64,000 bases of DNA from an uncultured Lachnospiraceae bacterium (GTDB lineage: Bacteria; Bacillota; Clostridia; Lachnospirales; Lachnospiraceae). Under the pieces are notes generated by a model. It searched no databases, was not told the DNA's origin, and worked only from the letters and a program-made list of their open reading frames with translations. Positions 58,113-64,000 of the stretch are shown piece by piece. Numbering within the stretch: position 1 is the stretch's first letter; every line of letters starts with the position of its first letter. The stretch is taken from assembly GCA_947245585.1 (NCBI GenBank), contig CAMXPV010000004.1, forward strand, positions 1-64,000, read 5' to 3'. Both the position numbers and the translations under genes were made by a program.

Positions 58113-59510
58113 CTACTCATAGATAAATTGATTGTCTTTCACCATATCGGCATTGAGCACAATGTAATCGTACACATTCAGTCCGTAGTTGGTGTTGGAT
58201 TTTACCACGGAATACTCTTCATTGTCATACAAAATACTGATCTGCTTAAAGTCAGCGTAGCCTTTGTTGATATTGTATACACCTTTCAGGGTGCCCGTTT
58301 TATGGATCGCATATTTCTCACCCGTCTCCGGCATAACAATGTAATTGTTTGCGCGCAGCGTAGAGTCGTCCAGATAGTATTCCGTCTCCGTCTCCTCATA
58401 AATTTCCGTCTCCACAAACTGGGTTGTGGCCTCACCCTCCTCGTTGTATGTCTCAAGAAGCACGCCATCGTTGCCGTTTGGCCCTCCTTTTGTCACATAG
58501 GACTTTGGCACGATGAAAAATTCCTTGGTCACAATAGCTGAATTGGGAATCTTAAGTCCCGTCTCCTCATCCAACAAAAGCTCAACGTCGATAAACCGGT
58601 CCGTGCAGAAGGTGATCATGGAATTGGTAAAAGTCAAAGATACAAAGGTGTCCCCGGCCTCATTGGTGTAGGAAGCCGCCTGTCCCCATGCCGTATACTG
58701 GTTTTTCAGGAAACGAACCTCCACATACTTTTCCTTCTCCACAAGCCGGTCGGCCAGGTTTTTATCTACCTGAATGACAATGGACCAGTCCTCATCCGTG
58801 GCCAGTTTGTAGACCGGATCTCCCGCCGCCACCAACCCGTTATTTACCAGATACGTCCGCTCGTATTTTTCCTCGTCGAAGAGTTCCGCCGTCATATCCT
58901 CCAGTTTCAGGTGCTCATACCCGTCCGTGGAATAAAGCACGATACCGCTGTCCACCGCTCTGCGGTAATTGATTAACACCGTGCCGGAAGCGTCGTTCAA
59001 GGCATCCGCGTTCTCCAAAATATTATAATTTGCAAGCTTGACCGCCATACTCTCCATGTTATGCCGGAAATTATATACTTCGTCGAACTGTTTCCGGTCA
59101 AAACCGTGCACGAAAGAAATAATATCCGTCTTGATCTGGGAAAGATCGCTGTCGGAGAGGGAATTTTCCCCGTTTGATCCCGCCTTTATGTAATCGGACA
59201 GCCGTCCGGTTTCATCCACCGTATAGACCAGATCGCCAACTGCCGTGCGCTCTCCCTCTCTGGCAAAGTAGTTCACGTAACCGGCATCCTGTCCGGTCAC
59301 CACCACCTCCTGTCTCAGCGCAATTCCCTTATAGATGCTGTTTGAAGTAAGCGATCCCTCCTGTACGCTATAACGGACGATATGATCTGTTCTGAAATAC
59401 ATGATCACACAGATCACCACATAGACAAGAATGACGGCAAAAACCACCATGCCAATGTTCAAATTAATCGGCTTTCTATATTTAGTTATCTTATTCCGGT
59501 TATCCGCCAA
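58113..59510 (-). CDS. HlyD-like membrane-fusion (adaptor) protein
   Basis: A 465-residue protein with an N-terminal membrane helix (about residues 18-38: IGMVVFAVILVYVVICVIMYF) and a large outside part. It contains a lipoyl-like half-motif early (GIALRQEVVVTGQDAGYVNYFAREGERTAVGDLVYTV) and beta-barrel segments (NSAIVTKEFFIVPKSYV). It resembles a periplasmic adaptor of Gram-positive type, but no transporter gene lies nearby. It is probably cotranscribed with yggS and sepF. Confidence 0.75.
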   Translation of the reverse strand: MADNRNKITKYRKPINLNIGMVVFAVILVYVVICVIMYFRTDHIVRYSVQEGSLTSNSIYKGIALRQEVVVTGQDAGYVNYFAREGERTAVGDLVYTVDETGRLSDYIKAGSNGENSLSDSDLSQIKTDIISFVHGFDRKQFDEVYNFRHNMESMAVKLANYNILENADALNDASGTVLINYRRAVDSGIVLYSTDGYEHLKLEDMTAELFDEEKYERTYLVNNGLVAAGDPVYKLATDEDWSIVIQVDKNLADRLVEKEKYVEVRFLKNQYTAWGQAASYTNEAGDTFVSLTFTNSMITFCTDRFIDVELLLDEETGLKIPNSAIVTKEFFIVPKSYVTKGGPNGNDGVLLETYNEEGEATTQFVETEIYEETETEYYLDDSTLRANNYIVMPETGEKYAIHKTGTLKGVYNINKGYADFKQISILYDNEEYSVVKSNTNYGLNVYDYIVLNADMVKDNQFIYE

Positions 59511-59540
59511 CTAAAAACCTCCTGATGTGCGTCCCTGCGC

Positions 59541-59573
59541 AAAGAAAACCCCGGAAGCGTCCTCCGAGGTTTT
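59541..59573 (-). terminator. Terminator between adaptor gene and P-loop-like gene
   Basis: Leftward AAAACCTCGGA pairs with TCCGGGGTTTT (one mismatch, 7-base loop), then CTTTG. Ends the 59606-60025 gene transcript. Confidence 0.7.
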
Positions 59574-59605
59574 ATGGCATTGTCTCTATATAGATTATGT
59601 ACATA

Positions 59606-60025
59606 TCAGAGGGATACAATCACATTTTTACGCATGCTCTCGGGAAGCTCGCTCTCATCACGAGACACACTGATCACAAAATCCACATGGAATTTCTCAC
59701 TGATCTTCTCAATCTTACCGACAACCTTCTCCAACGCATCCGAATCCATACACGCAATTTTCAAGAAGCTGTCAAAATACATCTGCTGTAAATCATGGTC
59801 CTGAGAGATAATACCGCATACAAAACCAATAAATTCGTCGCTGTCCGTCACCAGATATTCCGACACGTCAATGAGCCTGATCTTATTATTCAGCTCAAAC
59901 ATATGTTTCGTACTCTTGTCCAGATACACGACATTGCCCTGCACATCCTTGATCTCCGTGTTTACTTTATCCAGTAAATGCTTGGTCTTACCTTTTCCTT
60001 CCCTTCCTACAATAAACTGAACCAT
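59606..60025 (-). CDS. P-loop-like protein of unknown function
   Basis: A 139-residue soluble protein. It begins MVQFIVGREGKGKTKHLLDKV, which has a GxxGxGKT nucleotide-binding loop, and continues with beta-alpha units (VVYLDKSTKHMFEL, HVDFVISVSRDE). The protein is too short for a full ATPase; such genes are often annotated as twitching-motility-like without evidence. A GGAGGGG ribosome site and a promoter with an extended -10 (TGTATAAT, 60075-60070) stand upstream. Confidence 0.65.
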   Translation of the reverse strand: MVQFIVGREGKGKTKHLLDKVNTEIKDVQGNVVYLDKSTKHMFELNNKIRLIDVSEYLVTDSDEFIGFVCGIISQDHDLQQMYFDSFLKIACMDSDALEKVVGKIEKISEKFHVDFVISVSRDESELPESMRKNVIVSL

Positions 60026-60067
60026 GTCGATCCCCTCCTAGTGTAAAATATTAAACTTCCCTGTTTC

Positions 60068-60077
60068 CAATTATACA
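60068..60077 (-). promoter_or_regulatory. Extended -10 promoter for the P-loop-like gene
   Basis: TGTATAAT read leftward (TATAAT 60075-60070) with a TTTTTT tract around the -35 position. The start of transcription is about 40 bases before the ATG at 60025. Confidence 0.5.
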
Positions 60078-60103
60078 GGAAATTCCTTGAAAAAACAACT
60101 ACC

Positions 60104-61168
60104 TTATTTGATGATGGAAAGTAAATCCTTCATATCTGTGTATAAGCCCTCACGGGACTCATCTTTCAATATCACGGATATATAGGAAGCTCCATTGCTG
60201 CTTCTGGACAGCAGAATCAAACAGTGCCCCGCCGCGTTGGTGGTGCCGGTCTTTCCGCCCACCACAGTCACGTTTGCCGGCGCTTCATAGGTCCCTCTCA
60301 AAAAAAGATTTGAGTTCTCCATCTCCAACGATTTTTCGGAGCCATCAGCCGCCGTGTACACCGTGCTGTAGGAATTCATCTGTATGATTTGGTTAAACAG
60401 CTCGTACTTCAAGGCTTCCTGAAAAATCAGATAGAGGTCATAAGCGGTCACATAATGCCCTTCCTCCGTCAGGCCGTTGGGATTCATAAAATGGCAGTTG
60501 GTTGCGCCGATCTCCTGTGCCTCCTGATTCATGAGCTCCACAAAATGTTCCACGGTACCCGGCCCGCCCACAGAAGCCGAAACTCCTTCCGCGATCAAAA
60601 TGGCAGCATCGTTGCCTGAATAAATCAGCAGGGCATGCACCGCCTGATCCATCGTCATCTTATCTCCCGGCTTCAGACCGCATAGCACCGCACCCGATTC
60701 TTTGACAAGCACATTCTCCGAAGCCGTATAAATATCGTCCGGCGAACCATACTTCAAGGCGACAAGCGCCGTCATCACCTTCGTCAGACTGGCCGGATTC
60801 ATCTGATTATTCGCGTTTTTCGCATACAGTGTCTCCAGATCCTTCGTGTCAAAGAGCGCAGCCGCACCTACCTGCTGCAGATCGGGACCGCCCGCCGTCA
60901 CATCCTTCGCCGCCACACACAGCTCCTTCGCGAACGGCTCTATGGTCTCCCGGTTTGTGATGTTGAAAAGCTGATAGCTGCTGACGTTTCCCTGTTCTTC
61001 GTAGGCCATGTCATACTTTGTGCCCCCGCAGCCCGTAAGCACAAGAGCCGCCGCCGCAAGCAGGGCATAGAATCTGCTTATCCGCTTAATTTTAGCCGAG
61101 GCTGCTGAAAGCAGTCCTCGAGATCGAGCTTTGCTCGATCGGTTACTTGTACATTTCACGCCACTCAA
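60104..61168 (-). CDS. D-alanyl-D-alanine carboxypeptidase, lipoprotein-like (serine, PBP5 family)
   Basis: A 354-residue penicillin-binding enzyme that trims the peptidoglycan pentapeptide. Active-site motifs: SLTKVMTALVAL (nucleophile Ser, Lys), SGNDAAILIAEG, and GGKTGTT. The signal region ends with LTGCGG, a lipobox. No ATG exists for this frame between the mgsA stop and the signal peptide. The best start is TTG 61168, with AGAGGAG just upstream inside mgsA, or GTG 61159. Then the N-terminal 30 residues (about MSGVKCTSNRSSKARSRGLL..) translate the hairpin element C. The frame overlaps mgsA by 26 bases. Confidence 0.8.
   Translation of the reverse strand: MSGVKCTSNRSSKARSRGLLSAASAKIKRISRFYALLAAAALVLTGCGGTKYDMAYEEQGNVSSYQLFNITNRETIEPFAKELCVAAKDVTAGGPDLQQVGAAALFDTKDLETLYAKNANNQMNPASLTKVMTALVALKYGSPDDIYTASENVLVKESGAVLCGLKPGDKMTMDQAVHALLIYSGNDAAILIAEGVSASVGGPGTVEHFVELMNQEAQEIGATNCHFMNPNGLTEEGHYVTAYDLYLIFQEALKYELFNQIIQMNSYSTVYTAADGSEKSLEMENSNLFLRGTYEAPANVTVVGGKTGTTNAAGHCLILLSRSSNGASYISVILKDESREGLYTDMKDLLSIIK
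61097..61142 (-). repeat. Two-hairpin element C
   Basis: Leftward after the mgsA TAA: GATCGAGC-aaa-GCTCGATC (61140-61122), then CGAGGACTGC-tttca-GCAGCCTCG (61120-61097). Nearly the same order and arms as element D. It lies in the carboxypeptidase frame. Confidence 0.75.
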
Positions 61169-61538
61169 GGTCTCCTCTGTCGAGAGATTTGATCAAAAGC
61201 TCTGCAGATGCCAAATTTGTGGCAAGCGGAATATTATGTCTGTCGCAGAGCATGACCACGTTGTTTACATCCGGCTCATGGGACTTCGGATAGAGCGGGT
61301 CTCTTAAGAAAATCACCAAGTCGATCTGGTTGTGCTCAATCTGTGCGCCAATCTGCTGGGCGCCGCCCAAGTGTCCCGCCAGATACTTATGGATGGTCAG
61401 ATTGGTCACTTCCTCAATCAGCCTGCCCGTCGTTCCCGTCGCATACAACTCGTTTTTACTCAAAATTCCCCGATATGCAATGCAGAAATTCTGCATCAGT
61501 TTTTTCTTTGCATCATGTGCGATCAATGCGATATTCAT
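61143..61538 (-). CDS. mgsA: Methylglyoxal synthase
   Basis: A 131-residue enzyme that converts dihydroxyacetone phosphate to methylglyoxal. Motifs: MNIALIAHDAKK, ATGTTGRLIEE and HLGGAQQIGAQIEHNQIDLVIFLRDPLYPKSHEPDV with the catalytic aspartates. The ATG at 61538 has an AGGGGTG site and overlaps the rodA end by 26 bases; a longer start is less likely. Confidence 0.94.
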   Translation of the reverse strand: MNIALIAHDAKKKLMQNFCIAYRGILSKNELYATGTTGRLIEEVTNLTIHKYLAGHLGGAQQIGAQIEHNQIDLVIFLRDPLYPKSHEPDVNNVVMLCDRHNIPLATNLASAELLIKSLDRGDLEWREMYK

Positions 61539-62658
61539 TTTTGCTAGCACCCCTATCGTTTTTACATTGTAGTCGTACATTCAGTACAAAACCGATTCCG
61601 ATATAGAGACTCACAAGAGAAGTGAGCCCATAGCTTACAAACGGAAGCGGAATCCCCGTGTTCGGGCTTGCCCCGGTAGCCACCGCGATATTGAGCATTC
61701 CCTGAAAGCCGACCAACACCGCAACCCCCGCCGCTATGATCGTGCCGGCTAAATCTTTTGCCTTCCTAGCTACCATAATACATTCTATTGAGATGAAAAT
61801 CAACAGCACAATTACAGTACAGCCACCGACGAACCCAAATTCTTCCCCAATTACCGCATAAATAAAGTCCGTCTCCGCCTCCGAAATAAAATTTCCGTTT
61901 TTCACGGAACTGATCTCGTTGGTGTTGTAACCCTTGCCGTAGAGCATACCGGAACCGATGGCCATTTGGGAATTGGTCTGCTGATAAGCCTCCGTGGTGG
62001 CGTATTCTTCCGGGTAAAGCCATGCCAGAATACGTCTCTGTTGGTATTCGTCGATAATCTGCTGATCCGGCTGTAAAATCAGCGTCAGCGTAATGATAAA
62101 GGCCGGCACCGCCACGGAAATTACTAAAATCACGTATTTCCAACTCACGCCTCCCACAAACATCACCACGCAGAAAACAAGCACCACCATTATGCTGGTG
62201 GAAAGGTCCGGCTGTTTGAGAATCAGGTAAATCGACGGCACAAACAGCGCCACGCAGCTGCCAACAATCCGGAAGTTTCCCATCTCCTCCTTATGTTTCA
62301 TGATAAACTGTGCATAAAATAAAATCAATAGTATCTTAGCTGTTTCCGAGGGCTGAAACTGAATACCGAAAAGATTTAACCAACGCTGCGCGCCGCCGGC
62401 CTCAACGCCCGCCACCCGTACCAACCACAAAAGCGCTATGTTTGCCACATACATGATCCAGTAAAACTTCAGAATCACGGAATAATCAAACAGGGATATC
62501 ACTAGCATCAGAAAAAAACCAAAAACTGCCCCCGCCGTCTGTCTTGACTGCAAAGATTCTTTGGCGCTGCCGATGGCCATAACGCCGATGGCGGTAATCG
62601 CCACCACCAGAACGATCAATTTAAAGTCATAGTCCCTGATGTGATATTGTTTCAGCAT
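61513..62658 (-). CDS. rodA: SEDS-family glycosyltransferase RodA
   Basis: A 381-residue polytopic protein that polymerises peptidoglycan glycan strands. Seen: GGAQRWLNLFGIQFQPSETAKILLILFYAQF and LILKQPDLSTSIMVVLVF, QTNSQMAIGSGMLYGKG, and PFVSYGLTSLVSLYIGIGFVLNV near the end. FtsW is an alternative, but the min-rodA-mgsA setting favours RodA. The start is ATG 62658, preceded by GAAGGAAG; an open frame upstream runs through element D. Confidence 0.9.
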   Translation of the reverse strand: MLKQYHIRDYDFKLIVLVVAITAIGVMAIGSAKESLQSRQTAGAVFGFFLMLVISLFDYSVILKFYWIMYVANIALLWLVRVAGVEAGGAQRWLNLFGIQFQPSETAKILLILFYAQFIMKHKEEMGNFRIVGSCVALFVPSIYLILKQPDLSTSIMVVLVFCVVMFVGGVSWKYVILVISVAVPAFIITLTLILQPDQQIIDEYQQRRILAWLYPEEYATTEAYQQTNSQMAIGSGMLYGKGYNTNEISSVKNGNFISEAETDFIYAVIGEEFGFVGGCTVIVLLIFISIECIMVARKAKDLAGTIIAAGVAVLVGFQGMLNIAVATGASPNTGIPLPFVSYGLTSLVSLYIGIGFVLNVRLQCKNDRGASKNEYRIDRT

Positions 62659-62682
62659 ATATCTTCCTTCATCCTGTTGTGC

Positions 62683-62728
62683 CGAGGCTGCCGCAGGCAG
62701 TCCTCGCAATCGAGCGCAGCTCGATTTG
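62683..62728 (-). repeat. Two-hairpin element D
   Basis: Leftward after the minE TAA: TAACA, AATCGAGC-tgc-GCTCGATT (62726-62708), then CGAGGACTGC-ctgcg-GCAGCCTCG (62706-62683). Compared with C only loops and a few flanking bases differ. Confidence 0.75.
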
Positions 62729-62992
62729 TTATTGTTTTAGATCCAAAATCGGTATATTCGCATACAGCGTCGGATTCTTAATACCATGCCCCTTGCCGCT
62801 TGTCTGTGTAATCTGTATCTCCATGCTCTTGGTATCTATCTTCATGTATTTGGATATCACTTTGGCGATATCGTTTTTAATCATTTCCATCATCTCCTGA
62901 GAGCAGTTTACCCTGTCGGAAATAAGCAGGATCTTCAACCGGTCCTTGGCTATCTCTCTGGAGCTTCTCCGTTTTAGCAGATTTTTAAACAC
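62729..62992 (-). CDS. minE: Cell division topological specificity factor MinE
   Basis: An 87-residue MinE: membrane-targeting start MFKNLLKRRSSREIAKDRLKIL, then the anti-MinCD strand LLISDRVNCS and the C-terminal dimer domain (MIKNDIAKVISKYMKIDTKSMEIQI). It follows minD and lets the Min system oscillate, so the organism positions its division site by MinE rather than only DivIVA. Confidence 0.93.
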   Translation of the reverse strand: MFKNLLKRRSSREIAKDRLKILLISDRVNCSQEMMEMIKNDIAKVISKYMKIDTKSMEIQITQTSGKGHGIKNPTLYANIPILDLKQ

Positions 62993-63003
62993 ACTGATCC
63001 CCC

Positions 63004-63795
63004 CTAACCTTTATGGAAAATACCCGTTACCTTGGTCCAGAACGAAACGTTCCTGTCAAAATCCATGAAAGGAACTTCTTCGCCCATCACCCGGCAGCAG
63101 ATATTCTGGTATGCCTTCCCTGCAAGCGTATTGCTTCCGACTAACGGTTCACCCTGATTTGTGGCTATCACCACATTCTCATCGTCCGGCACCCTTCCGA
63201 TCAGCGGCAGTGACAGAATATCCACCACATCCTCCGAGGACATCATGTCGCCGCGCCTGATCATATCCTGTCTGATTCGGTTGATGATCAGATCCATCCT
63301 ATGTATCTCATTGGCCTCCAAAAGACCGATGATCCTATCCGCATCCCGGATGGCGGACACCTCCGGGGTTGTCACCACAAGCGCCCTGTCTGCGCCCGCG
63401 ATGGCATTCTGAAACCCCTGCTCAATGCCGGCAGGACAGTCCAGAATAATATAGTCAAACTGATCCCGCAGATGGCTGATCATGCGCACCATCTGAGAGG
63501 GATTCACCGCGCTCTTATCCTTTGTCTGGGCCGAGGGCAGAAGAAACAGGGTGGGATACCGCTTGTCCCGTATGATCGCCTGCTTGATACGGCAGTTTCC
63601 CTCCACTACATCCACCAGATTATATACAATCCGGTTTTCTAGCCCCATGACCACATCCAGATTCCGAAGGCCGATATCTGTGTCGATCAGAATGACCTTC
63701 TTCCCCATTGCCGCAAGACCTGTTCCGACGTTTGCTGAGGTGGTGGTCTTTCCCACCCCGCCTTTCCCTGACGTGACGACAATCACTTCACTCAT
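63004..63795 (-). CDS. minD: Septum site-determining ATPase MinD
   Basis: A 263-residue ParA/MinD ATPase. Deviant Walker A SGKGGVGKTTTSANVG at residues 9-24, LIDTDIGLRNLDVVMGLENR, DYIILDCPAGIEQGF, and a C-terminal amphipathic helix (NVSFWTKVTGIFHKG) for membrane attachment. GGAGGATTTGCT precedes the ATG. MinC lies just upstream. Confidence 0.96.
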   Translation of the reverse strand: MSEVIVVTSGKGGVGKTTTSANVGTGLAAMGKKVILIDTDIGLRNLDVVMGLENRIVYNLVDVVEGNCRIKQAIIRDKRYPTLFLLPSAQTKDKSAVNPSQMVRMISHLRDQFDYIILDCPAGIEQGFQNAIAGADRALVVTTPEVSAIRDADRIIGLLEANEIHRMDLIINRIRQDMIRRGDMMSSEDVVDILSLPLIGRVPDDENVVIATNQGEPLVGSNTLAGKAYQNICCRVMGEEVPFMDFDRNVSFWTKVTGIFHKG

Positions 63796-63839
63796 AGCAA
63801 ATCCTCCATTGATGAATTGTTATCGTCTACCAAATGATC

Positions 63840-64000
63840 CTAGAATGGCAAATCATTCAGTAATTCTTTGGTAATCGGCTCTATTTTCACTCTGGCGTCA
63901 TTCACAAAAGCAATTTTCGGCTGAATCTTTGGTTTGATCGACCATTTGCTCTGTTTCTCTGAAGTTTTATATTTGAAATCGCCTATTTTCAATTTCTCAG
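63840..64000 (-). CDS. minC: C-terminus of septum formation inhibitor MinC (runs off the right edge)
   Basis: The last 53 codons are present, ending FVNDARVKIEPITKELLNDLPF and TAG at 63842-63840. The last part matches the MinC tail (IEPLTKEVLNDLPF-like). It is the FtsZ inhibitor activated by MinD. The 45-base gap to minD has the minD ribosome site only, consistent with one min operon. Confidence 0.75.
   Translation of the reverse strand, partial: EKLKIGDFKYKTSEKQSKWSIKPKIQPKIAFVNDARVKIEPITKELLNDLPF

Noticed and set aside
1-64000. tRNA, rRNA, CRISPR arrays, insertion sequences or prophage
   Set aside because: Read through on both strands; no cloverleaf set, repeat-spacer series, transposase or phage structural gene was seen.

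Overview
The window reads as chromosome of a low-to-mid GC, spore-forming, anaerobic Clostridia bacterium, most probably Lachnospiraceae. Evidence: the rsmD-coaD-ylbJ sporulation synteny, the rplU-prp-rpmA block with an L27 that carries the Firmicutes N-terminal extension, a LexA/YneA-type SOS pair, SepF plus MinCDE, and several radical SAM proteins. Genus cannot be fixed from the sequence alone. No rRNA, tRNA, CRISPR array, prophage or classical insertion sequence was seen.

Layout: 1-1.1 kb, start of a leftward membrane protein and an unknown nuclease-like gene. 1.2-5.9 kb, a topoisomerase IV operon (parE, a GNAT acetyltransferase, parC) with overlapping start/stop codons. 5.9-16.7 kb, housekeeping genes (rsmD, coaD, a coiled-coil protein, an amidase, ylbJ) and assorted enzymes, ending in a leucine-rich-repeat lipoprotein. 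16.8-23.3 kb, recU and a histidine operon (hisZ, hisG, SIMPL gene, hisD, hisB, and a fusion of a degenerate HisF-like barrel to HisIE). 23.4-36.8 kb, a conserved radical SAM / RNase G / rplU-prp-rpmA / obgE / yhbY / nadD / yqeK / rsfS block, interrupted by a HEAT-repeat protein, a DUF1905-peptidase, a MerR-YbjQ pair, a NUDIX gene and a first lspA. 36.8-48.5 kb, an accessory and regulatory stretch: AraC-GyrI, lexA with its SOS target, DUF3795, a WYL regulator with two GyrI-type proteins, a DUF4143 ATPase, an SPL-type radical SAM protein, Fic, a papain-like gene broken by an internal inversion, and a tyrosine recombinase. 48.5-54 kb, ttcA, an AI-2E-type exporter, a cytidylate-kinase-like gene and cstA. 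54-64 kb, a leftward run: minC-minD-minE-rodA-mgsA-D,D-carboxypeptidase, a P-loop-like gene, an HlyD-type adaptor, yggS, sepF, aroB, a second lspA, rluD.

Most notable observations: (1) an 86-bp segment (45661-45746) inside a permuted-papain (YiiX-like) gene lies backwards; flipping it on paper restores one 309-codon frame, including the catalytic-His region. (2) Four modular two-hairpin elements sit immediately after stop codons of leftward genes at 51.0, 58.1, 61.1 and 62.7 kb; one appears to be translated as the N-terminus of a carboxypeptidase. (3) A HisF-like barrel fused to HisIE has lost both catalytic aspartates. (4) Two promoters place the predicted transcription start on the A of an ATG that has no Shine-Dalgarno sequence. 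(5) A MerR-type 19-bp-spacer promoter, a WYL-type operator, LexA boxes (one orphan) and a large palindrome before fic can all be read directly.
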